DNA from: Caenorhabditis remanei
Lineage: Eukaryota; Nematoda; Chromadorea; Rhabditida; Rhabditidae
Assembly: GCF_010183535.1 (NCBI RefSeq)
Contig: NC_071332.1
Span: forward strand, 7,812,001 to 7,876,000
Length of the DNA stretch: 64,000 nucleotides
Reading direction: 5' to 3'
Shown here piece after piece: positions 55,430 to 64,000 of the stretch. The translations under genes and the position numbers were made by a program. Every line of letters starts with the position of its first letter. Position 1 is the stretch's first letter. The notes under the pieces are model-generated. The model had not been told where the DNA came from. It saw only the letters and a list, made by a program, of their open reading frames with translations, and made no database searches.

Positions 55430-55640
55430 TGTAACTAGTGCCCACAAAGCACACGACTAGTGCCAACAAGGCACACGACTAGTGCTTATAATGCACACGA
55501 CTAGTACCAATACGGTACACGACTAGTGCCAATAAGGCACACGACTAGTGCTCCTAATGCACACGATAAGTGCTGAAAATGCACACGATAAGTGCTCATA
55601 ATGCACACGATAAGTGCTGATAATACACGCACGCGATAAT
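55430..55640 (+). repeat. 22-bp tandem repeat array forming small hairpins
   Basis: About nine consecutive 22-bp units of the form CTAGTGCCAACAAGGCACACGA. In each, a 4-5-bp stem (GTGCC..GGCAC) closes around a loop of 5-7 bases. One unit changes both stem sides together (GTACC..GGTAC), keeping the pairing. Later units carry TAAGTGCT..TGCACACGA. The array lies in the middle of the mosaic LTR element. Confidence 0.85.
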
Positions 55641-55909
55641 GTTAATTTTATTTTGTTTTGTTTTTTTTGGTTTCTTAAAACCAACAAATACCTACACAAA
55701 TTCCACAAACATAGTATCGAGCGAGCACAACTTCACTTGGTCAATACAAATACAACTTGGTTCACACAAGAACCCCGATACAACATCGATCAAAGCTACA
55801 CACACGCACGAGATCCTTCCACTAACGGACTGTCATTACAGTTCCATCTGCGGATTCTTCGTGCCACACCGGCACCACTTCAGAAGAACCACTTGTGGCT
55901 TTGAATCCA

Positions 55910-56010
55910 CCCACCAGTGCTCAGAGCACCTCTTGCCGCCCCCCAGTGTCGCGGAATTAATAGGTCTTAATTCACGACCTAGCTAAATCACAAAGCCACA
56001 CGGGCTCACA
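55910..56010 (+). repeat. Embedded 3' end and LTR start of a related element
   Basis: GAGCACCTCTTGCCGCCCCCCAG is followed by TGTCGCGGAATTAAT and TTAATTCACGACCT. This matches the end of the interior plus the first bases of the right LTR of the BEL/Pao-type element at 35760-35810. The match fades soon after. It indicates that the interior of the mosaic element was built by recombination. Confidence 0.7.
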
Positions 56011-56366
56011 AGAATTGTCACAGTCCACACTAGACCACAATTTCGGATAACTATCACACGATAACATATCTATGCTGTCCTACAATCATAAAATCTATTG
56101 TAGACACTACTCACAGCAACAAGAAACCATGATTACTGAAGATAGCTCACCAAGCTCCCTCACAACTATTTCAGTTTCACAAACTTCCAAACCCACATAC
56201 ATTATCTCACTACAACTGAGGGATCAACTCAAATCACTCGAGCAATCAGTTACAAACTACGATCAACACTTGTACTTAGGATTCGTACACATTCACAGCA
56301 GCAACTGCTTTTACACGATCACAGCATTTTGGGAGCCGGCACAGAGTTCTTCTCGTGGCCCCCCAG

Positions 56367-56899
56367 TGTCGTGGAATTAACTAGCCATTAATTCACGACC
56401 TTCAATAACCAGCCTAACAACTCTATGGCGTCTGTTAGATTCACAAATATCTAACCAAAATGGCTATAAGAAATGGTTTTGACAATGAATTCAATACGTG
56501 TTACGTGACCTTCCCGAGGAAATGCTCAACAACTCTCGTCGACTACTTGCGTGCCCTGACCTCTGATTGTGCCGACCCCAAGATAACGATCGCCCTCGAT
56601 TCGCTGCATATAAGGAAACGGAATCGTCAGTTCAACCACTCTTTCTTCGACTCTACTCTCCACTCTCGTGCTCTTGCTCTCTCGGACAACCTTTCCACTG
56701 CCGGAGCTCTACCAATCGGGATATCAACCGCGTCTCCGACAACTACTCCACCTATGCTCCGGCTCCCGAAGAACTCGAGACACCTAAAGTATCCTCCTGA
56801 CCCTTTAACACTATTGAATAAATCCGTCACACCTCTCCTCTATTGTTATTCTCGCATTCTAAGTCTGACGGGGTTCACCTTCCCTCTAACGTCAGCACA
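56367..56899 (+). repeat. Right LTR of the mosaic element
   Basis: Identical to the left LTR by eye. Preceded by CTCGTGGCCCCCCAG instead of a polypurine tract. Confidence 0.9.
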
Positions 56900-57300
56900 A
56901 GTTCAATGGGTGGTTATCTGTTATTCGGATCAATCAAGTACCCCGCGCAACGGTACTCTCTGTGACTTTTCAAATGATCCACGAGAGGTCAATCTTGATA
57001 GAACAGAGAACAACAGATTCAAAGTCTTGTTTGACTTTGAAAAAATATATCAGAGATGACAAAGTTAGAAGTAGAAATTAAGGAAAGGAAACATTTCACA
57101 TTTAAAAAAGCGACTGGAAGCAAACCAAGATACTTGGAAAATGAAGTTTTTCAAAAATACTTTAAAAAGAGAAAGACAAACCAGTTTATTAAATGACTAA
57201 ATCAGCACCGACTACAGTAGGAATTATGAATAAAATATTTTTACTTACTTACATTTTCAGATCACAATATTTGAAGGTACACAGTTAAATCGTATCTATA
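56900..57300. other. Spacer downstream of the LTR element
   Basis: Begins with the right target duplication AGTTC (56900-56904). No gene recognised. Confidence 0.5.
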
Positions 57301-58560
57301 TCACAACTTTTTAACTTGAAAGATCGTTTTAAAATCGTCATGTAAAGTGACATTATTCAACCCGCAAATCAGGACTTCTTCCTGTATTTTCTCCTCAGCC
57401 TTCTCCAAAATCAGCAGTACATCCATTACACTAATAAAGCGCATCTCCGAACAATTGTTGTCAGTTTGATATCCATTCAGCTCTCGTTTAACCACTTTTC
57501 GTATGTTTCGACACAGTGTTGCTCCTTCTTCGCTTATGTTTGCGTACGCTGAAATCGGAAATATAGTTTTGTATAGTGGAATAAGACATTCACTTACCAT
57601 CATCTAGGAGCAGCAGAAGAAAGATTGCCATGTACTCGATCTTGTCAAGTTTTTTGAAATATATAGGAACGGCCGTCTCAAAATAATGAAAATCCCAGTA
57701 AGGTTTGAAAATTTGAATGATTTCTTTGTCCTTCAATCGTTTTTCCAGTGGCATTGAGGTCCCGTAGAAGTGTAGTAACATATCCGTATAGTCTTTAGAT
57801 GCAATATATTTAGAAGATTCTTCATAACTTGTACAAAATCCAATTGCTGAATCCAGCATCATCCACCGTGGAAAGAAGTTGCACAGGATCGCTTGCTTGT
57901 CAGATCCACTTAAAAGTTTTATATCTGGAAATATCTTGACGGCTAGATCCCAAAGAAGCAACGTATCAGGTTTGGTGATATTCGAAAACTGTGTAAAGTT
58001 TAAGTTGAAAACGCTGTCTCCGTAAAGACGCTTCCTCTTTACATCCACTTCTCCCCAGTTTTCGACTGTACATGTTATATTTGAGCATTCTCGGGGGACT
58101 ATATTACACTGAAAATGTCGTGTGAGTGCAATAGAGAAATGACGAAAAAGTGACTCACTGATAATAACGAAATCGTTGATATAGAACCCGGAAGGCACAC
58201 TGCTTTCGCTTTATTTCTTTCTCTGGTGGCTTGCACTTCTAAAAAGTAAAAAATAGAATCTATTGGTATCAGAAATAGGGAAATCTTAATATCATTTTGG
58301 TTTAAAACCACTTACTACATTTAATCATCCCCGTTGCTATACATTTGAGCATTCTACAATGTCTACATGGATGTGAAGATGCTAACCTCTGCTTACAAGT
58401 ACATGTTATCTGCATTTTCCTCGAATGAACATATCTCCGGAAGAATGCAGCACACGCTCTGAAAAAAAATTAAGGTTGGAAATGCGATGAAGTCTCACCT
58501 ACAAGAAACTCCTCCAAAATGTGGCTCTGCTCCATCCGCCCCGCACACCTGGCACATCAT
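57301..58560 (-). CDS. Nuclear hormone receptor (nhr cluster, fourth)
   Basis: Five exons on the minus strand (58499-58560, 58316-58458, 58159-58238, 57598-58108 and 57301-57548) join to 347 residues. Exons 1, 2, 4 and 5 have exactly the lengths found in genes 2 and 3; exon 3 is one codon longer. The start ATG directly follows TTTCAG, a probable trans-splice acceptor. Zinc finger 1 is MMCQVCGADGAEPHFGGVSC, followed by ACAAFFRRYVHS; finger 2 ends CRHCRMLKCIATGM. The ligand-binding domain has FPRWMMLDSAI and YMAIFLLLLLDDG, ending CGLNNVTLHDDFKTIFQVKKL. A tandem paralogue of genes 2 and 3, now separated from them by the LTR element. Confidence 0.9.
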
Positions 58561-61019
58561 CTGAAACAATTGAAGAATTGTTTTTAACGGAATGAGATTC
58601 GAGGAGTAAGGAAACAAGAAATGGGAACAAGCCCTTTGAAAACAAGAAAATAAAACAACGAATGATTTCATCCTTCAAATAAGCTGAAGAGCAGATTACT
58701 GATCACAATATCCGTTCTCATAACCATGTTCAATTCATACTAGCAGATAGTTTTCCATTTTTCGCATATCAGTTCTTTGAAATAAAATAGGAGTTGAAAC
58801 GGATAGCAGACATAAATACCAATCAAGATCGAAAAGTTTGAAACTTCCAAACTTCCGTTTTCTGAGATCTGACTTTCTTCCTAATACGAGGTTTTGCAAT
58901 AGATTATCTTCCGGATTGCAAGGGAAATATCAGAAAGATTATTGAGCACATTCTAGAAATCTATGAGTAAATCCGACCTTTTAATCTAGCAGAATAATCT
59001 CTGAAAACATTTAAATCGAAGCAAAGAATGACTATTAGAAATCAGAGTTAGAGATCAATATATTTCCTCGTCTAGACAGATTAGAGGTATAGATATCTCT
59101 TGGATCTTCCTACTCGATGACACTGCGAAGACCGTTCTATGTGTGTGACGTATCAACATGAGGAATGTCTCGGAGACAAAGTGCAAACGTTTGTCTCTTT
59201 TAGGGGAGAATCAACCGGCTGTGCCATCAACCAATTTTCGACTAACAACATATGAGAGATGAGCAATGTAATGAATAGAAAACGAGAGTTACAACTAAAC
59301 TCTTTTTCAATATAATTAGTCACAAAATTGTTTGGACTACGGAATATGTGTGTTCAGGTTTTTTTTTCTTTTTTTTTCACAAAATGGTCAGAGAGCACAA
59401 AATATAATGTATGCTCAATGAAAATGTCCAATGTGAGGGAGTTTCCGAGGAATATACATAAACTTCGAAATTTAGTCCTGGTCCTTTTAGATTATGACGC
59501 CTATTTGAAGAGTGGATGAACAGTTCTGATCTACGTGGATGGAAAATAACACATTCAAGAAAATTTTCAAGATAAGAGACTTTTTATCTAAAAATATTTC
59601 AAATCTAAACCAGTTTTCAAAAAATGTCAATATACCTACCGTACTCACCGTCGTCTGATTTTCAAAGCGCATCCTGAATTCGCACTGTCTATATCGTATC
59701 TTTCCTAAAATGCAAACCCCCGACGGAGAGAACAGTCTGAATAGATCTTTGTTTTTGGCAATGCCTGAGCCATAGGTCAATTCTTTCTCAAAGACTTCGC
59801 GGAACGAGATCCTGATTGAGAGATGAAGGCGGTGTTCTGTCCAGGATACACTCTATTTGACAAAGAAGGAGGCTTGCTATCTGGAATTGAATACATGAAG
59901 TTTGTGATCTGGTAATCCAATTGCTATTATAGTTCACGACATAATCAGCGAACTTCTAGCAAGACAGAAATTGAGTTAGATCTGCTTAGTTTTTGGTGTT
60001 TTTTGTTTAAAATTTTGAGCTGGTTAGTTTCCTTCAAGATTTTTAAAAAAAAAGTATGTTTAGTTGCAAAGAACTAATCCTTAAAGCAAAACGTTTTGGA
60101 AGAACCAATGATATCAAGTCAAGGGGAATCCCCAATATACTAAGAAATAATGACTACAAGATACACATGTGGGAAACAAATTGATTTTAAAGTTAACGTA
60201 ATAAACAAAGTGTGGTTTATGCTTGTGTATTCGGTTGTATTTATGTATGATACTTCGTTGATTAAAAAAAAAGTTTTAAACGCAACAAAATGATCTTATG
60301 GTATCATTCACAGAGGGGCACACCCATATGAGTTCAAGAGTTTAGGGTCTGAAATAGTCGCCGACTTTTTAGGATGGAAATAATAGTGGCTATCAGAATG
60401 TTGTATAAAACGATATCTGATCAATCGGAAGGGAAAAAGATGATAGAATGTGGAACTAAGAAAGAAAAATCACCACGTCATAGTTAAAACAAAAAGATAT
60501 CAAAAGAAGGAAGAAGACGAATGACCATCGGGTGCAAGTACAAGTCTTCAATCACTTTTTTCAATACACCTTTTCCATTCCATCTGTTTCTATTTCCTGC
60601 GCCTCCTTTTAGTTCTCTGATCTCTAACATTATACTATTTTCCTCTTTTCTCTCTTAATGTCTGTGTTTCCTCTTTTATATTTACTCTATTCGATACGTT
60701 TTATAAATACGGGGGGTTGCCAATATCTACGAGTAAGGGAGGAACAAATTGAGTGTACTTTGAAGTGATCCTATTGAATTATGAATGAAGGGATGGAAAA
60801 TATAAGTGCACCAAATAAATTGACAAGTTTCTCTTGACCCATGATTACCTGCCTTTCTAGAACTTTTTGAACCAAAATAGACAGAACGCGAGAAATAATC
60901 AAAACACTAGACTCGTATGATCACAAAGTGAAACTCCAACCACGCTTTGCTGACCAGATAACCAGAAAGCAAAACTGCACTCAGAAGCTGTGAGATTAGA
61001 CGAGTAACACAACCCACTA
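58561..61019. other. Intergenic, nothing supported
   Basis: Begins with the trans-splice acceptor of nhr gene 4. The open frames at 59328-59519 (plus) and 59487-59780 (minus) have no domain or splice support. T-rich pyrimidine tracts occur near 60540-60700. No RNA gene was recognised. Confidence 0.4.
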
Positions 61020-62451
61020 CAGTCCTCCACATAAATATAGGTTCACCCCCCAAAGTGACCCAAAACTGAAAAAATTAAATTTTTCAAAAAATATGTGTAC
61101 GGCAATAATAAGCGAGTAGGAAGTGTATTTTGATGGTAAAAGTTAAAATTCTAGAAGTTTTCAATTTTTGAGAAATTTCGAAAAATTCCAATTTTAGGTA
61201 TTTTCCATTCCACAAAATGATAGGTTCACTTGATGAAAATCTCAAAATTTTCGAAAAAGGACACCGAAAACCAGGTTTTTAGAATGGAACCGACCAAATG
61301 ACACGTTTTAAGTAAATTTTTTACAAATGTGCCATTGGTGTCTGTTGAGGGGACCTCGCAGCGAGTAGAATATCGCTGGTGACTACCGATTATTCGAAAA
61401 TCACACACCGCGGTGAACATTTTTGGGAAAAATATCCGATTTGTCAGGGATGTGATGTGAAACACTTTCTCTGGAAATTTGAAGTTCTTCGGTGTCGTTT
61501 TAGATATCCAAAATTCATAGAACTCAACAATTCTCAAGCTTGAGATTTGCATTGGTGAAATCATACGAGCTGTTCCGGACCTCAGAAGGGTCCGGGCTCA
61601 GATTTTATAACTTTTCAAACAAAAATAATTGTGACAAGTGTCAAACACGTTATCCTCATTAAGTTTTCAGCTATCAGGAAGAGAGGGGGTCTTAAAATCT
61701 CAAAATACACATCACTTCATTCTTTAGATATTGGTAACTTTGTCGGTAGCTATGTAAAACAACCATAACATATGAAAAAATGAATTTTTTAAGTCTAAAG
61801 CATTCATATTACGTTGTCAGCACAAAATGTGACACTTGTACTCTTCTCAACCATGACTGCTCTCCAGTAACAGATCAGTCAAAAAGAGGTTGAATAGTCC
61901 AGAAGATCAACTTGTTCAATTTGAGCATTCTACAGTAATCGAGGTTTTCATGAGTTTAAAAATAAAAGAAGTTAACGTGTTTAACGCTTGTCACAATTAT
62001 TTTTGTTTGAAAAGTCATAAAATCTGAGCCCGGACCCTTCTGAGGTCCGGAACAGCTCGGATGATTTCACCAATGCAAATCTCAAGCTTGAGAATTGTTG
62101 AGTTCTATGAATTTTGGATATCTAAAACGACACCGAAGAACTTCAAATTTCCAGAGAAAGTGTTTCACATCACATCCCTGACAAATCGGATGTTTTTCCC
62201 AGAAATGTTCACCGCGGTGTGTGTTTTGAGATTTTCATCAAGTGAACCTATCATTTTGTGGAATGGAAAATACCTAAAATTGGAATTTTTCGAAATTTCT
62301 CAAAAATTGAAAACTTCTAGAATTTTAACTTTTACCATCAAAATACACTTCCTACTCGTTTATTATTGCCGTACACATATTTTTTGAAAAATTTAATTTT
62401 TTCAGTTTTGGGTCATTTTGGGGGGTGAACCTATATTTATGTGGAGGACTG
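61020..62451. mobile_element. Foldback DNA transposon, Tc1/mariner-like ends, no transposase
   Basis: The ends read CAGTCCTCCACATAAATATA and the reverse complement, flanked by TA on both sides (61018-61019 and 62452-62453), the target used by Tc1/mariner elements. Long inverted arms pair: 61020-61247 with 62223-62451, and about 61402-61652 with about 61973-62222. The left arm has about 154 bp extra (61248-61401) with no partner. The loop is about 320 bp. The mirrored open frames at 61226-61564 (minus) and 62061-62387 (plus) are copies of the same arm sequence, not genes. Confidence 0.85.
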
Positions 62452-62638
62452 TAGTACTAATGAAATATAGAAATTCTATGAATAAGGAGAATATGTTGGT
62501 TTCTCTAATTCCACCTGTCTCAGAAATACTATGGAGACAACCAGTAAGTCGGGTGAGTTCGGTAGACAAAAATAATTGATTATCAAACGTCAGTTTATTT
62601 ACAGAACAAAAACAAAGAATATAATATAATATAATATA

Positions 62639-64000
62639 TTAATACTTGTCCCACATTATCATATTCCTCATGTCTTCATCTACTTCAAAGTTGTATACCC
62701 CACAAAGTTCGATCTCTTCTTGACATTTATGCTCGGCGCGCTGTAAACAGAGAAGTCAAACAATTATCTGAATACTTCAGCTAGATTTACCTCCAAAAGA
62801 TTTAAAGTGTCCCATGTCTCAAAAAGTCTGTTCGAGGAGATTTCATTTTCAGCAAAGTGAGCATTCAGTTCCCGCAATATTATTTTTCGCATCGAATGGC
62901 ACACTTCTGCTAACTCATTGCTGATATTGGCATAACCTAAAAAATGAGACAAGTTAAAGAATAGATGCTTTTTCAGGAAAAATGTTTTAACGACATCTAC
63001 AATCATAGAACAGAAATATTTTGAAAACACAATCAAAAAAACTCACCTGCATCCCATAACATAATTCCGAGAAGAGCCATATATTCCATTTCTCCAAATC
63101 GAAGTTTCACAACAGGACTGATGACATTTTGAAAATGATACGTCCAAAATGGTTCGAATATCCTGGGAATGTACTGCTATTTTTCAATTGTTAGTTTTTC
63201 TATTAGCCTTACCTTATTATTTCTTCATCACTCAAAACACTCTTTTCTCTTACTGTATTCACATAAAAGTCATTAATTGAAGTAGCAATTGCACCTGACG
63301 GAGAGTAGAAGTTATGTGGATCATTCCGTTTGGCAGAGAACATTGCAACTTCGAAAATACTCCACTTCGCATAAAAGTTGAAGAATAGAGTTTTCTGAAT
63401 ATTAACTGGAACTCCGAAATCTAGAAAACTATGTGCTCACTTTGTCGTTTCGATTAAGGCGGTCAAACTCGGGGAACGACGTCTCGCATAGTTTCCATAG
63501 CAACTTTGCATCCGTTTTCACTTCCAAAGACAATTCATATAGATTCACGCAGAGAGTACTTTTTTGGTTACTCAAATCAAATATAGTGGATCTTGTCATT
63601 TCCAGATTTTTGTAGTTTTTTGCAATTAGATTAATGAGTTCCACACTTCGTAATGTGATTCCAAACTGTGATCATTCAAACATTATTCTAGGATCCAGAA
63701 AGTTTTAATACTCACTTCTATTTGTGAAATTGTAGAGTCTGGAGAAGAGGATGACGACGGAGATGGTGATGAACCTTCTATCATTTTTCTTTTCAGCGGG
63801 TTATTCATATCTCTTGGTCCTTGAACTTCTGAAAATAATTTATACATTATTATAACTGTTTCAAAAACAAAATCCTTACTTGATCTTTCCATCCCAACGG
63901 CTATGCACTTTTTCATCCGGCATAGTCTACAAGGGTATTGACTTTCTGAAATAAGATATGTCTGACTAGATTTCTCATTTACTTCCAGAAAGTTCAGTTA
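62639..64000 (-). CDS. Nuclear hormone receptor, 5' end outside the window
   Basis: Partial gene on the minus strand. Visible exons: 63880-63945 (end of the second zinc finger, ESQYPCRLCRMKKCIAVGM), 63716-63828 (hinge with a Ser/Pro-rich run), 63441-63665, 63213-63394, 63047-63162, 62791-62936 and 62639-62740. The ligand-binding domain includes FYAKWSIFEVAMF, FEPFWTYHFQNV and YMALLGIMLWDAG. The C terminus CGVYNFEVDEDMRNMIMWDKY resembles nhr gene 1. The first zinc finger and start codon must lie beyond 64000. It has more introns in the ligand-binding domain than genes 2-4. Confidence 0.82.

Larger units (their letters stand above)
54601..56899 (+). mobile_element. Non-autonomous mosaic LTR element, 2.3 kb
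   Basis: Two 533-bp LTRs (54601-55133 and 56367-56899), identical as far as I can compare, flank a 1.2-kb interior without a credible protein gene. The 5-bp target duplication AGTTC and the TG..CA ends prove insertion as a unit. The primer-binding site TGGTGCATCGACC is shared with the BEL/Pao-type element at 31106, and the LTRs open with the same kind of palindrome. The interior holds a 22-bp hairpin array and a fragment of another element's 3' end plus LTR start. It must have moved using proteins from a related BEL/Pao element. It sits between nhr genes 3 and 4 without disrupting either. Confidence 0.9.

Noticed and set aside
55430..55640. CRISPR-like regular repeat array
   Set aside because: Units are head-to-tail with no spacers, the setting is a eukaryotic LTR element, and no cas genes are present.
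54694..57059. Open frames of 156 and 199 codons in the LTRs
   Set aside because: Repeated in both LTRs, which contain the TATA-like and poly-A signals; no protein family resemblance, and the second simply runs into flanking DNA.
61226..62387. Two similar open frames of 112 and 108 codons on opposite strands
   Set aside because: They are the same inverted-repeat arm read from both sides of the foldback element; no domain or splice signals.

Overview
The window looks like a piece of a Caenorhabditis-type nematode genome. Introns are very short (about 45-60 nt), AT-rich, and end in TTTTCAG. Several genes have a TTTTCAG acceptor just before the start codon, as expected for trans-splicing. The gene content is also typical of a nematode chromosome arm: nematode-only chemoreceptor families (srx, sre, srg/srv-like), supplementary nuclear hormone receptors, a patched-related protein, a lysosomal-type lipase and a giant multi-Kunitz protein. 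All gene models were built by eye from splice signals, frame continuity and family resemblance. Exon edges may be off by a base or two. I give no gene symbols because orthology cannot be settled without a search.

Layout. 1-4.6 kb has no supportable gene but carries a long GA tract. 4.7-12.4 kb is on the minus strand: an acid-lipase-family gene with an unusual Thr/Pro-rich N-terminal extension, a Thr-rich secreted protein built from about nine near-identical small exons, and two small Thr/Ser-rich secreted paralogues produced by a tandem duplication of about 1 kb with a MITE at the junction. 13.4-14.8 kb holds a minus-strand srg-superfamily chemoreceptor. 17.1-25.3 kb is a plus-strand gene of 27 exons and 2,043 residues with 15 Kunitz domains and an EGF region. 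Its 3' end converges with a 14-exon, 840-residue patched-related gene (25.4-28.6 kb, minus).

30.2-45.7 kb is a plus-strand tandem array of six srx chemoreceptors. The first is split by a young LTR retrotransposon of the BEL/Pao type (31106-36305) flanked by a 5-bp target duplication. That element encodes an in-frame Gag-integrase fusion and lacks protease, reverse transcriptase and RNase H. 46.0-49.3 kb has two minus-strand sre chemoreceptors. 49.6-64 kb has five minus-strand nuclear hormone receptors, the last cut by the window end. They are interleaved with a hairpin MITE (about 54.4 kb), a second non-autonomous LTR element with identical LTRs (54601-56899) and a large foldback element (61020-62451).

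Biological reading. This is sensory and regulatory accessory sequence that is turning over fast through tandem duplication and recent transposition. The most unusual features are the deleted but recently moved Gag-integrase element inside a chemoreceptor, and the mosaic second LTR element, which carries a 22-bp array of small hairpins with one compensatory stem change. Next come the 15-Kunitz gene with only two basic P1 residues and an intronic polyadenylation isoform, and the duplicated terminal exon behind the interrupted srx gene.
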